Assembly: GCA_033964015.1 (NCBI GenBank)
Contig: CM066923.1
Span: forward strand, 25,928,168-25,992,167
DNA length: 64,000 bases
Reading direction: 5' to 3'
Source: Scolanthus callimorphus
Lineage: Eukaryota > Cnidaria > Anthozoa > Actiniaria > Edwardsiidae
Shown here: piece by piece, positions 11,461-24,000 of the stretch
How the letters are laid out: each line of letters opens with the position of its first letter
How positions within the stretch are numbered: position 1 is the stretch's first letter
Made by a program: the position numbers and the translations under genes
Notes under the pieces: model-generated
Database searches by the model: none
What the model was told of the DNA's origin: nothing
What the model saw: only the letters and a program-made list of their open reading frames with translations

Positions 11461-11486
11461 TCAAGAATCAGCTAGCTGATTCTTGA
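11461..11486. repeat. 26-bp perfect palindrome
   Basis: TCAAGAATCAGCT is followed directly by its exact complement AGCTGATTCTTGA. It has no spacer, so it can act as a two-fold binding site or a cruciform, but no function is shown. Confidence 0.9.
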
Positions 11487-11607
11487 TACGCGCGCAATGC
11501 ATCATGGAACTAGAGCGCTTTCCCTGTACGTTTTAACAAGACGCTTGTGTAAAATAAATTGCTTGACAGGAAGAAAAGTATTTTTACTGAATCAATGTAT
11601 AATAAAA

Positions 11608-11757
11608 CAATTATTGAATTCGTTTTTTTTTTTGTGATTTCCAGAATAAACAATGTCTCGCCAAGTGGAATGAGGGCTTGGCCTTACGGCCTCTCCTGAT
11701 TCCACCTGTCTCGACATTGTTTATTCTGGAGATCACAAAAACCTCATCCAATAATTG
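11608..11757. mobile_element. Hairpin MITE, about 60-bp arms
   Basis: The arm from 11608 (CAATTATTGAATTCG ... CCAGAATAAACAATGTCTCG) is mirrored by the arm ending at 11757 (CGACATTGTTTATTCTGGAG ... CCAATAATTG). About 27 nt lie between the arms. No coding capacity. Confidence 0.88.
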
Positions 11758-12066
11758 CTTAAAATCAGAAAACACAATTAATAGATTATATAGAGACCTT
11801 TAATGTAATTATCCCCAGCCTCCAGCACCATAAAGAGTGTGTGTTTGAATTAACTTGATGAATAACAATAATTCATAAATAACGTAGTCGCGGCTGTCAC
11901 ATTGAACGCGCGCGGGAAAGCCCCTCGCTATGCCTTGATTGCGCTCCAGGCTATTTCCTCCGCGCGTCCAAGATGACGGCCACTTCTGGTTTTCGCGAGT
12001 TAAAACCAGCGTCTGCGACGAGCCTGCTAACATTTGCGACGGTGCAACCATCTCTGAAATCGGTGT
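11758..12066. other. Stretch without a confirmed gene
   Basis: Contains a CG-richer patch (about 11880-12050) with an ATG at 11973 that runs in frame into the 63-bp repeat. No known exon is recognised. Confidence 0.4.
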
Positions 12067-12507
12067 ACAGTGCTTTGGTAATATTATATTGGTATTTGAG
12101 TCTTTGGTCATCGGACTCTATTGGTTTGTACAGTGCTTTGGTAATATTATATTGGTCTTTGAGTCTTTGGTCATCGGAGTCTATTGGTTTCTACAGTGCT
12201 TTGGTAATATTATATTGGTCTTTGAGTCTTTGGTCATCGGACTCTATTGGTTTGTACAGTGCTTTGGTAATATTATATTGGTCTTTGAGTCTTTGGTCAT
12301 CGGACTCTATTGGTTTGTACAGTGCTTTGGTAAGATTATATTGGTCTTTGAGTCTTTGGTCATCGGACTCTATTGGTTTGTACAGTGCTTTGGTAATATT
12401 ATATTGGTCTTTGAGTCTTTGGTCATCGGACTCTATTGGTTTGTACAGTGCTTTGCTAATATTATATTGGTCTTTGAGTCTTTGGTCATCGGACTCTATT
12501 GGTTTGT
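12067..12507 (+). repeat. 63-bp tandem repeat, exactly seven copies
   Basis: ACAGTGCTTTGGTAATATTA begins each 63-bp unit; 441 bp is exactly seven units. Copies differ at only a few positions. Two plus-strand frames stay open: one from 11939 and one from 11973 (209 codons, 21-residue hydrophobic repeat SALVILYWSLSLWSSDSIGLY-like). No splice or family evidence supports translation. Confidence 0.95.
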
Positions 12508-12600
12508 GTTGTGTTCACAGGGGCGGGTTTAGGGGTGGGTCCGACGGAGACGCCCCACCCACCCGTTCTCGGGAGATTTTCCCGTACACTTACTGTATTT

Positions 12601-13088
12601 AGGGACCGGTCATTATTTATCGCCTGGGAAGCCCTGAAAGGGGGGACCACAAGAAATTTTCTAAGTAGTTATTCCAGCAACTTCTCTATCATTTGCATTT
12701 TTCTACCTCACTTCACTCAATACATTATAAAAAATTCGCAGAAAGAATATCATCTTATATAGTCTTTGGCAACTCGCGCAACGAAGACAACGAAAGAAGA
12801 GTAAGCGTGTGTTCGACGTTACAGGCATAGAAATTCGTCATTTGGGCCGCGCTTCACGCAAATGAATAATAATAATTTTTGCGCATGAAGAATAAAAACT
12901 ACAGGATTTGTTTACTAACCAGGGGGCGGGGGGGGGGGGGATCACGAAAACCTTTAACTGCTGTGAGGGGGGATCACGTTAATTTGTACTTATAAAGGGA
13001 GGATCACTGCACTTTGACCTTGTATTACCCAAAATCCTCTGACCCCCCCCCCCCCCCCCCCCCCCCCAGGCGATAAATAATGACCGGT
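12601..13088. mobile_element. MITE with GACCGGTCATTATTTATCGCC ends (family copy 1)
   Basis: ACCGGTCATTATTTATCGCC at the left end (12606) matches its exact reverse complement at the right end (about 13066-13087). The interior carries G runs and the C run at 13041-13067, interspersed with GGATCAC words. Related copies are at 22519-22946 and 37771-37948. No coding capacity. The right copy of the PAN/fibrinogen gene ends about 250 bp to its right. Confidence 0.85.
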
Positions 13089-13333
13089 TGGAAATTCTCG
13101 CGCGTGCCAATGTTTTAACTACCCCCCCCCCCCCCCCCCTAGATCCGATATTCTTAGATCCGCCCTAACATCGCATTATATTTGTACTTCAACTACACCG
13201 CTTCCCAGAGCAACGGTTAATATGCAGTAGGGCACATAGATCTCACATTGGTTTCAGGTTCATTATTTCATGCAGCTTATTGGTAACCGTGTGTGACTGA
13301 GTGCCGTCTGCTAACAATCTAATTGAATAGTAA

Positions 13334-16300
13334 TTATCGGACATACATATAGCCCTGACTTCCATACCAAATTCCAGATGATCCACAGTAACTGTAGAGG
13401 ATTCGCTGAGCTAAATAACAAAATGAAACATGAAGTCAGCTATAATAACAAAAAGTGATCAAGCCATGGCAGAACGGGCATTTGCTCGGCAGTGGAGTAT
13501 CCAGTAGATGATGATGATGTTATGTATTGGGAGGGACTTTTTTCGAGGAGGGGTGGGGGGATGGGGGAGAAGTCTGGACGGGGCGAGAGCTTACTCGATA
13601 TGAGGCTACCCATCCATGCAGTACCATTGCATTCGACGTTATCATGGCTGTCAAACACTGCAACGAATGAAACGTACCCATATTATTCACTCTTTTTAAA
13701 GAGTTACATTAACATAATCATTTTATGTTCGTAGTTTGTTTTTGGCTCGGCACAGCCACGGATTTTGAATTGAACACCAATTTTGAAATTTCATGCAAAA
13801 ATGATAGCACGATTTTGTTTTCGACTGTAGCCGGGAAATCATCCAAAGTATTAATGGAAATAAAGATCGCAATTAATTACGTTTCCAGTAGTAGCGATTT
13901 ATTTCAGCAAGCGGCAGCGTGCTAAGTTGAGGAGTAGTCCTGACGTCATAATGCGTGCGGCAACCTATAAAACAGCTACCATAACCCACTCTCGACTTTC
14001 GTACCTCTGTGGCAAGAACGCCATATTTGAAAGCCCTTCTCAGTTCCATGGCAGTTGGACTCCCACACATACGGGTACACGTACGATATGATTATTCGTG
14101 GGCACCTGGTGATCAAGAAACAAAGGATCTCAAGCGTCGCATAGAGCGGATTTCACATGACTGTGAAAAGTACCGTGACACGGCGCGGAACGGTCGCGGT
14201 GGCGGTACGGAACCTGGCCTGCTGTAGATACCGAACGAAACCGCGTAGTCGCGGCACGGACACGGTCGCGGAGTGGTACAACTTTGTCGCGGAACTTTTC
14301 ACAGTCATACGAAATCTGCTCTATCAATGCATCGCCGTCATTGTTTACAAATACCAACAGAGCCGTTGCAATCTTGTCTCCATAGGCTTTTGTGGTCTGG
14401 GCAGCGGAAGTACGACCGAAGGCTCTGTAGATGAGATTGAGCTGCTGGTGAAAGAACTCCGCATGCACCAACGTTCAAAATAAGCCAATTAGCAGCGAAG
14501 GCCCTAAAAAAGCTGTATTAACAGACTAGCAAGCTCTGAGTTATAGAGGGAGGGTATTGTACTCACAATATGCCTTCGCATCCGGCATCAAACATAGCGG
14601 CGCCTTGAGCAAACTGGAACAGAATGGAGAACTCGTGAATTTAAATGAGGCTCACTATGATCTCGTGCCTCGGTTCTGGCACTATGAAAATGAAACCAGT
14701 GGTCTACAAACACACACGTCCGTAAACAACAAAAAATCCATTATACATCAGCATTCATTTTATGAACTGGACTGCATGTAATCTCACAGACACTGACGCG
14801 AGTTCACTATTTTCACCGGTCCCATGGTGTGAGTAAGGAATGCGCCAATGAATTAGCATCATTTTCGTCATGACGACTGGCCAGCACGATGAGGGCACTA
14901 CCTCCCGTTATTAATGGGTGCCTATTTATGTCTCACTGTGTTCAACCTGGCTTGGTAAGCTTCTCTTTCAGTTACCCTCCCCCCACCCCCACCCTCAGTA
15001 GTTTCATTTCACCTAAAAGGGCTCTACCATACCTAATGGGTTTACACTATAAAGGTCCGAGTTCTTACCCGATAAAAATGTGTGTATGCAGGAGTAGCTG
15101 TAGTGAGCATCAGATCCATGCGAAATGTTCCTACCAAGTAGATTAACAACAATAAGCGTATTGTTATATTATAGACTATTCCTGGCACTTCACATATAGA
15201 AGTCGCCAGGAAATTAAAACCACCCAATTTACAGTGTAATGAAGAAAATGCTCTTCTCAAACTCGCTAATAATCCATTAACCTTCTAAAAAGAAAGTCAC
15301 AAGTGCGAAGGAGATTTGGATACGCGATCTCAATGTTCATAGCGGAGCTCCTTAGAGCGGAGCACCATAGGTATCGCAGGAAGAATACAATAGCTTAAAG
15401 TAGAACTCAGGTATAACGATCGACTTCATTTTTCATGGTTCAGCGGTATTCCCATTTGGGTATCGCTGGCGCGTCCGTGTCTGCGCGCCCACACACAGGT
15501 AAACCAAGACCCCCACACAGAAAAATATGTAACCGGGAGCTCCGCTTTTAGCCAGTGGCTAAATCTATATATTACGTTTTTCTTTATTTTCTCTCGACAT
15601 TTTATTCGTTTCATCAGGATTTCTTTAACACCTCGATCGAATCGGTTAAAAAATAGTAGATTAACAAATAAATAACATATCAACTAGAAGTATCTGCAGA
15701 TAGGGAAATGCTCGGATAAGTGCAAATGAATTGAAGAAAGGAAATCATTTATAGAATAATTGCCATTACCAAATTTAGTGTCAAATATTTTGGCGTTCCA
15801 CCCGATTACAAATTTCGTATAGCCCGTTTCACCCCAAATTTTGTTATATTGAGCTCGGCAACATTTTGGTTGTAGTCATTGATTCAATCTTGCACAAGTT
15901 GTAAACACCAGATTGGCATTTAGTATAATTGTCGGCTGCAGTGCGATCTTGTCTCAACAAAATTTAGTGACGTCGTGTAATCTTCACTCGAACGTTGTTC
16001 GTAATAACCGGAAATGCCCCAAATAGCTTCGAGCGCGATCCAAACACCAAAAATATTCTCCCTATATAAAAATTTCACGCATGTGCGATGCCATATTACC
16101 GCTGACCGATGCCGTTCGTAAAATACGGAAATCCGAGAACGACCCAAATTCGTAAAGCCAGAAATGTTCCGAATGGTCCCGAGTGTGATCCAAACCCCAA
16201 ATTTCTTCTCCCTATATACAGTGAAACCATGCAATCAAATCCCTTCTGCACAAAATTAGACTTGCTCTCCGTTCGCTACGCTCACTCCGAGCAATAATGT

Positions 16301-19300
16301 ATAATACCCCATGTGTACTTCTGAGGACAATAGCCCTAGTGACCGAGTATAGCACTAAGTCAATCAATCAATCTTTATTTCTCTTTACTCATTAATTGTA
16401 CAAGTTTTTGCTATATGAAAACTATATTTGCAGTAAAGTGCCGGACTGAGATAAATTGGAAGCAGAGCTTGTAATCCTCATCAATTTCTCTTTGATGAGG
16501 ATTACAACGGGCTCGAAATTGAAAAAATCACCTTTCATTCACATCCAATTTCGGTAGGTATACAGAAATGGAAAGTTTAAGGGATTAACCTTATGTGTAC
16601 GTTAAACGCCTAATCATATATCCCATGTGTGTGCTTCGGAGCGTTAGCCGTAGTAAGACCCCGAGAGAACATTCAATAATGAATTTCTGTCCAACTTCGT
16701 CCCTAGGGTTTTGGGTAATTTTTAAGATGGCAGTTGTTCGAGCACAAGACTTTGGAGGAGACTGAGTCACATGAACACTGTTTGAGGACATGGGAACGAG
16801 GTTGTCTCTATTCCGTGCGTAATTCATCAAAAATCCATATCCATTTAATCCTGATAGGAGAATGCTGTAGAAACTAAAAATACAGTCGTTGTTTTACGCG
16901 TAAGTCAAAAAAGTTAGGCGCTAAAAAAGATCAAGATAGTTCCCTTGAAAAAGTGTCGACATTCTCCAACTCCTTATAAGGAAATATCTGCATACCATAT
17001 TTGGAATCCCAGTAAGTTTTTCACTATTTCTATTGGCTTAGAAAGCTTAAAACTCGACCAAAACTCAAATATACTCGAGGAAACATGCTATGTGCATTTT
17101 CCACTGTGTTGTTCACGGTCAAGGGCCTGGCAACAAGGTAGACAAGATACCACAGGAAGCCCGGTCAGTCTCTAGAAAGGCGACACTACTATCTTGATAT
17201 GAATTTTTTTAGGCGTGTCCACGCCTGTATACAGCCAAGGTCGTCATGACGCTGACTGATTGGGCTTGCTGTGTTTGAAGACGGGACCGTGAGGGAAGCG
17301 CGAGAACCAGTCCAACCCACCACAGGGAGCCCCAGAGAGTTGAGGCTGGGTTATACACAACTTCTTCCACCTCACCTTCATAGTACGCCAAAGCGTGGAT
17401 ATCCTGATCGCTCAGCTTCCTGGCAGGCAGGGTCCCGATAACCTTGTTAACGCAGTACGACGTGTTGAAGCAATTGTGCGCCGTTCTACGGGTGTGGTCA
17501 TTATTAATCTTGTTTATACTGACCACTAGAGACCAACCTCCTCCTGCAATAGACGGCAAATTACACAGTGCTCTCTCAAAACCGACCACCGTCGACTACG
17601 GGAAAGACGGGAAATTGTACAGTAGACCTTTTCAAAACTGACAACCACCGACTGTATTATCTCATCCTAGACGGGAAATCACTTATATAGTAAACCCTCG
17701 CAAAACTGACCACCACAGACCAACCTTATCCTGTAATAGACTGGAAATTATACAGTAGAACCTTTCAAAAGCGACCACATAGACAAACCTCCTTCTGATA
17801 GACGAGAAAATATACACAGCATAACCCTCTCAATAGAGACCACCATTTTGGCTTCCGTCACTTCACCATTCACAGTATGCCGTCCAGCACATCAACTTGT
17901 CCTATCCGTTGGGCTTCCTGTGTGCCATAGTGTAGTTGCACATATCACAGTAGAACAATTTGTGAGCCTCGTTTACGCCAATACGAGTTGGATTTCCTGT
18001 GGTGTACTTACCATAGTTACCCATATCACAGTACACCAACTTGTCAGCCCCGTTCACACGTAAGAGATACGTCCCGCTTGGAGTGCTTGGCTGACCAGTT
18101 TTCATCTGCATACACGACTTGTATTTGACTTTGACGGGAGAAGGAGGTGTCGGTTCGTGACTCTTAAACGGAACAGATAGTATAACAGTGATATAGAGGA
18201 TAAGAGAGTATAAACTATACTCTTTCTTTTGAGTGTTGAAAAGTTATCGAGTTTTCCTGCGTAAAACAGAAGTGGCCTCTTTCATTTTATATTCGCTGGG
18301 CTGACAGACAGAGACTTCAGGTATCAAAATGCGCTCTGTTGATCATACATTGTTGATCAACAAGAGCCCGTATTATTTGGTAAGCTTTAAGGATGGAAAT
18401 TCGTTATTTGTTTCGCGCTTCATGCACTACATGAAGAATAACATATTCTTTATTTGAGGCGCGCTCAGTTTTGCGCGCATGAAGAACAAACCTACATTGT
18501 TCGCCAAATAATATACACAAAATATATGTTCATGTTCACCTACCTGTTTTCTGAGGCTTGTCAAAATGCCTTTATCAAAAATTAAGGCACGCCTTTATTT
18601 TGCTCCCATTTGAACTGTCTTCCACTAGTTCAAATAGGCCGCGCGGGCTTGGGGTCACGAAAACTTTTAACAGCTAGCTCTGAGGGGTGGGAGAGGGGAG
18701 ACGTTTAATCATAGTGGATCACTTGGAACGTCCATTTCCCAACAAAATCCTCCGCGATAAATAATTACTATAGTGCCTAACGTCAGATAGAAACCCTTTA
18801 TTTAATACAAGGCTCAGGGTAGTCCTTTCAGGTGCGTTTAGAACGCAACCTGTTATCAACAGGAGCTATATTTCAAACAAAATTGGAGAGGCGGTAAAAA
18901 AAAGCGATGGATCCATTTTTAGGAGGAGGGTTTATACGTAGCATCACCTGTTCGATTTTGTTGCCATAATCCATTTTTTCAAACGTTTCAAATCTGTTTG
19001 CGAAAAATTGTTCTGTTCCAAATTTGCTGGGAAAACGTCGGCCAGATCCAAGTTCAGAAAAAGAGGGTGCATATATTTTAAGTTTTACAAAGCTTGGTTA
19101 ATTTCCGAGCTGACAATACATAGTTACCCTTTCTTCTCTGTAGTATGTGCAGTAAATATATCCTCTTTGTTTACCAAAAGTGTTTGCATCAACAGCAGTC
19201 ATGTTTGCATTATTCAACTCGCAGTTTGGGTCAGCATCATTCTGATCATCACGAAGTTTGAAGTTAATGCTCTCGCATTTTTCCTCTTCTCCACACGCCA

Positions 19301-19445
19301 ATACGCAGTCACTAAGGCTAGGAGTGTGTAGTTTTTTAATGCCATTGTTTCTCAGGCGATATCCGTTTTGGCTTTTGATTTCTGTCGCAGAGACTCGGAA
19401 AAGTAAGTAGTACGTCAAAATAAAAAAGACTTCACAAGTCACCAT
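13334..19445 (-). CDS. Secreted PAN/Apple plus fibrinogen-like protein, right copy (complete, 328 aa)
   Basis: Eight minus-strand exons join in consistent phase: 19128-19445, 18012-18162, 17376-17543, 15069-15130, 14567-14613, 14005-14105, 13595-13657 and 13334-13410, 987 nt including TAA. Every intron starts GT and ends AG. Exon 1 gives a signal peptide and a PAN/Apple-like domain (Cys 47, 51, 57, 75, 99). Exons 2-8 give a fibrinogen-related domain: LVYCDMGNYGGGWSLVV, KLSDQDIHALAYYEG, then GTFRMDL, MFDAGCEGILCPRIII, YPYVWESNCHG, RVFDSHDNVECNG and the end WYGSQGYMYVR. The layout resembles anthozoan secreted proteins annotated as skeletal organic matrix protein 5-like, a name I recall rather than looked up. 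Ligand and tissue are unknown. It is the upstream member of a direct tandem pair with 4855-7288. Its introns carry a hairpin MITE and other repeats. Confidence 0.9.
14141..14324. mobile_element. Hairpin MITE, GATTTCATATGACTGTGAAA family (copy 1)
   Basis: ATAGAGCGGATTTCACATGA at the left end is mirrored by TCATACGAAATCTGCTCTAT at the right, and the arms continue through CTGTGAAAAGT/ACTTTTCACAG. The middle is GC-rich with repeated GTCGCGG and GGTACGG words. It sits in an intron of the right PAN/fibrinogen gene. Relatives are at 34299-34456, 55569-55703 and a half copy at 57401. Confidence 0.85.
15339..15575. mobile_element. Short element with AGCGGAGCTCC ends (copy 1)
   Basis: Left end ATAGCGGAGCTCCTTAG, right end GGGAGCTCCGCTTTTAGCCA and GCTAAATCTATATTA. 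The same ends bound the longer copy at 23409-24395. Shared inner words include CACCATAGGTATCGC and AAACCAAGAC. Confidence 0.75.
15920..16240. repeat. Imperfect direct repeat, about 130 bp, two copies
   Basis: The blocks near 15990-16080 and 16125-16215 share GATCCAAAC(A/C)CCAAA, TTCTCCCTATATA and CGAACGTT/CGTAA words. A 104-codon minus frame across both (15920-16234) is internally repeated and matches no family I know. Confidence 0.55.
16471..16505. repeat. Short hairpin
   Basis: GTAATCCTCATCAA, a 7-nt loop, then TTGATGAGGATTAC. Perfect 14-bp stem inside an intron of the right PAN/fibrinogen gene. Confidence 0.85.
17880..18011 (-). repeat. Partial exon-2-tail duplicates in the right copy
   Basis: About two decayed copies of the same unit that forms the array at 5190-5758 lie directly downstream (minus strand) of exon 2 of the right gene. 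Words such as CACATATCACAGTAGAAC and AGTTGGATTTCCTGTGG identify them. Confidence 0.75.
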
Positions 19446-19753
19446 GTTAGCTAAAGCCCTATTCTAGCCTTTAGAGTTTAACAAGGTAACACAGATATAA
19501 AACAACTATGCACCGTAAACTTAATAGTAACTGAGAAGCACAGCAATTATCTAAACAACTTTAGTGTTCATCAATTATTGAAACATGAATAATGCACGCC
19601 AGTAGGGGGCATGGACAAAGTGTGCCAAAGAATTAAAAACTTGAATGGTTGATTAACAGCTTGTATTATTTTCATTTACACGATATTTCGGTCAGCCAGT
19701 ACCGACCTTCTTCGGGTAATGGTGAAATATTTACATTGGTTAACGCTTTCCAT
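19446..19753. other. Upstream region of the right PAN/fibrinogen copy
   Basis: The first roughly 170 bp resemble 7289-7490. The remainder shows no feature I can support. Confidence 0.4.
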
Positions 19754-20640
19754 AATTCACGGTGGGTCAGATCACCTCCAAAATGTATCACCGAATTCTC
19801 ACAAAAAAACGAAATCCCGTCATAACTTTCCATTCCATCGGTCGTTTTTGACCAAACTTTGTACACATGACAAAATCATGATGACCAACATTTTGACATA
19901 TTATGACGTCACTACGTCACATTATGACGTCATAAACAATTGCGCAATAGTTTTAGCAATTTTAAGAAACAAGAATCTTCAGAATTGTTAAAATGGTAAT
20001 GATAGGGTTTATCAATAGGAAATCAAAACCGAAAACCATGTGTTATTAGCGTTTATAATCCCGGAGATATGAATTTTTATATTTGGTTAAATTTGGTTAA
20101 AATTTATAAAGATTTGAGTCATAAATTCCCAAAATGAAAATATTTTAATTGTAAGGGCGAAAATTCAAATTTCAAAACGATAGCATCTTAGAAGCAATTA
20201 AGCTTGACATAATGCCGCAAAAATGGATCCATTTTATTAAAAAACGAAAAATTTTTGCCAAGGAGTTTGTTTCCTATATGTTTCTTGCAAATATTGCAAG
20301 TCTTGGGGAGGGGTGGTAGCACTTATTTGAATTGCTATAACTTTGCAAGCTTTTATGCTATTAACAAACGGTTTTTGGCTTTCAACTTCCCTTGATAACG
20401 TCTTTCATTACCATTAAAAACATAACTGAGGTTCTGCATTACAAAACTGGTCCAACTATTGCGTAATCGATGATGACGTCATTAAGTACAGTACTGACGT
20501 CAGAATTGGTCAAAAATGTATGTCATCATGATATTGTCAAATGTACGAGGTTTGGTCAAAAACGGTCTATGGAATGAAAAGTTAGGGAAGATCAAAGTTT
20601 AAATGACCGAATATAGTGGCAATCTGACCCACCGTGATTC
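19754..20640. mobile_element. MITE-like element with CACGGTGGGTCAGAT ends
   Basis: Left end TTCACGGTGGGTCAGAT, right end ATCTGACCCACCGTGATTC. Inner mirrored words: TCGTTTTTGACCAAACTTTG on the left against GGTTTGGTCAAAAACGG on the right, and ATGACGTCA words in both halves. No coding capacity. It ends about 400 bp before the DHRS12 start codon. Confidence 0.75.
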
Positions 20641-21043
20641 CGGGATTTTTTTTATAACCCCTGTATTAATGCCCTAGGGACGTGATCAAAACATCTGTCA
20701 TGCGACCCGGTGGGGTGGTTTATGCCGCAGCCAACCTTCTTTTAGGAAAACATGGCCATTTTTAACTGCGAATATCTCGTTAAATAATAAATGATTGGCT
20801 CAGCTCCGTCTTCCAGCATCCCTTACTTGAACACGGAGAAAATGGGCATTGGAAAAAAAACGGGTGGGTAGGTATAACCCGTATCATTTTCTCTTGCCCG
20901 TATCTACCACCTCCCTTGTCACTTTTGTGTCCTCAAGCCCTTGCAACAACTTGAAAATTACCCAGACGACCCTGGGAACGAGGTTGAACGGGGCCGGAAG
21001 TCAGAGGCTTGGCGCGAGTATTACATAACCGGACAAAGTCAAG
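20641..21043 (+). promoter_or_regulatory. 5' flank and probable leader of DHRS12
   Basis: Lies between the MITE and the start codon. It becomes CG-richer after about 20940, consistent with a leader; the transcription start is not identified. A 63-codon frame (20941-21132) crossing the start region is out of frame with DHRS12. Confidence 0.4.
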
Positions 21044-24000
21044 ATGTCGGTCTATCGCTACACTGTTTGGTTCGCAAAAGGCATCAGAGAATACACCAAA
21101 TCTGGCTATGCCGCCGCAGAAAAGACGTTTAACTCTGCATTATTCACCCAAGACCTATCAGCGTCTGCTGGTAAATCATATATGATAACCGGCGCTAATA
21201 GCGGCATCGGCAAAGAGACGGCCAAAGCTCTGGCCAATGCCGGGGCCACTGTACATATGGTTTGCAGAAGCAAAGAGCGCGGCGAGGAAGCTAAATCAGA
21301 AATTGTCGAAGTCTCCGGCAATCAAAATGTACACTTGCATGTGTTAGATATGTCCCAGCCTCGGGCAGTTGGAGAATTTGCTCGTAACTTCGCGTCGACG
21401 AGTCAACCACTGAATGTACTTGTGAACAATGCGGGATGTATGGTAAACACCAGAACAGTCACCAGTGATGGATTGGAAATGAACTTCGCTACCAATACAT
21501 TGGGGACTTATATCCTCACCACCGAGTTGATACCTTGCTTGCAGAGGTCTGAGTCACCGAGAGTTGTTACAGTCTCGTCGGGTAGGCAAGCTCAAGTCAC
21601 TTTTCCCTCCCACCATAGGGGCTTTTGCCAGGGAGGGGTTTGTATAATTGGCTCTCGGACAATCCAGAATGTTGGGAAATTATGCGAATCTTAGGAAATA
21701 GTCCAGTTTTGAGTTTTCTACTCTACTGCTACCCTCCTCCGCTGGCAACTCTATGGCCAGTCGGCTTCCAAGGAAATGAAGGGGGTCGGGCTTCCTGTGT
21801 TTTGGATGGGAAGGAGTCGATTTTTTTACTCGTAACACAGTTAGCCCAGCGGAATCCTTTCTCTTCTCTCTCTCTCTTCCTTCGAGAGATGCACGCGAAG
21901 GAGTCTAGTGGGAGCCTCAATGGACGATTCCATCTAAAATTACACATGCTCTTCTTTATTCAGAAATGCCCAAGCCGTGTCCCACAACTATCAGAATGCA
22001 GTGCATGCTTTTTTAACAATTTGTTTGACAAATGTCCCAGATCTACTGGCATGCAGCATGTGTGTGTGTTGTAGCAAATGTGGAATTTCCACAGGGGTTG
22101 CTTCAATTTTCTGCAGGGGTGGAGCAATTTTTGAAATTCAGGAGTTCCTTGATACAGGAGACGTACTTCCTATTTTTTGGAAAAGCCCAATAGACATCTT
22201 GAGGAAGTTTTTTGTGCTTGCTGGTTATTCATAACTTATTTTACTTCAAATTGGGACTCCTGCTGTATTTATGTGCCATATTGATGCCTATTCAGCAGTA
22301 AATTAGAAACTGGGCTATTCCTTGGGCCCATGGTCGGTGATTTCATGAAACCACAGAATTTCCAAGTCTTGATTTATACCATGTCATGCAAGTAAATTAG
22401 TCTTTAATGTTAGTTTTATTTATGTACATAAAAACAATACAATATGCTTAACAAATGTTTTCTTACTGCATTTGTTTCTTACATTGTTTTCCTTATCCCT
22501 AACCCCCCTTCAGTGAATTTAGGGAGTATTCATTATTTATGCCAGGGGGTGGGCTGGCAAGAATTGGGGGGGGGGGGGGGGGGGCATGTTAAATTTGGCA
22601 CTTTCAAGTATGGGGTCACCAGAAAATACGAAAACAACTGTGAGAGGTCATCTATGTTTTATGGCAGATGTGGATACAAGAGGATGCACGCCTGTAAAAT
22701 TGCAACAAACTGTTAATGCATGCAGGAAATGTCCTAAAAATACAGGAAATGGTCTACTTGGTATCTAGATGTCCCAACATTTTGTCCTGATCTTAAGGGG
22801 GAGGGGGCTATCATTATTATAAAAAATTGCCTAAAGGGGTTTTGAGGTTTTTATTGATACTTGGAGGGGGTCGAGAGGTTTTTGGGGCTGAAATGAAAAA
22901 TCTTGCCAGCCCACCCCCTGGTATAAATAAAATGAATGCTCCCTTAGTGACAAACTTTTATAAACAGTTTGATAATTAATTTCAGGTGGAATGCTACTTC
23001 AAAAGCTTGATTTGGATGATTTGCAGTTTGAGAAGATGTCAAGTTTTGATGGTGCTATGGCCTATGCTCAGAACAAGAGGCAGCAAGTTGTGATGATGGA
23101 AAGCCTGGCTAACAGTCACCCACACATCTTTTTTGCCACAATGCACCCAGGTAAAGTAGAATGGCCTTCATCAGAAACATTAATATAAGTGAGTTGAAAC
23201 GTATAACAAACAAACATTGCTTAAGTGCCAAGCTGTGGTATATTCGCAGAATAAACAATTGAACTGATTTTGAAAATAATGTTGTTGCAAGATTTCAAGA
23301 TGTTAAATGTTAGTATGTTATCACTTACCACTGTTGCTCTACTTTATTTGAGCAAAAAATGAAATATCATGAAGCTTGGGTAGCAGGGGAGAGTTCATTA
23401 TTGACCAAATAATAGCGGAGCTCCTTAGCGGCTGAAGGCCGCAGAGTGAAGCACCATAGGTATCGCTGGAAGAACTCAGGTTTACGATCGCGTGTGCGTC
23501 CGCGTGTGTCTGTCTGCGTGCCCCACCACAGGCAAACCAAGACTCTTCTCCGTTTATTAGTCATATCTCAGGAAGGAATGAACCTCAGACAACCAAACTT
23601 GGGTGAAGTTGTCTAGGTGTCAAGCGGGGTGAAACTGCCTGATCACGTGGTATGACGTCATCATAGGAGAAAAAGAATATATCTCGGGAAGGGATGAACC
23701 TCAGATAACCAAACTTGGGTGAAGTTGTCTAGGTGGGAAGGGGGTGAAACTGCCTGGTCATGTGGTATGACGTCATCGATGACGTCATCATAGGAGAGAA
23801 AAATAATATATCTCGGGAAGGGATGAACCTCAGACAACCAAACTTGGGTGAAGTTGTCTAGTTGGCAAGGGGGGTGAAACTGCCTGGTCACGTGGTATGA
23901 CGTCATCGATGACGTCATCATAGAAGAAAAAGAAAATATATCGGGAAGGGATGAACCTCAGACAACCAAACTTTGGTGAAGTTGTCTAGGTGGCAAGGGG

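Noticed and set aside
13440..13658. 72-codon minus frame starting MFDSHDNVECNG as a free-standing gene
   Set aside because: Only 13595-13657 is real coding sequence, the seventh exon of the PAN/fibrinogen gene; the rest is intron.
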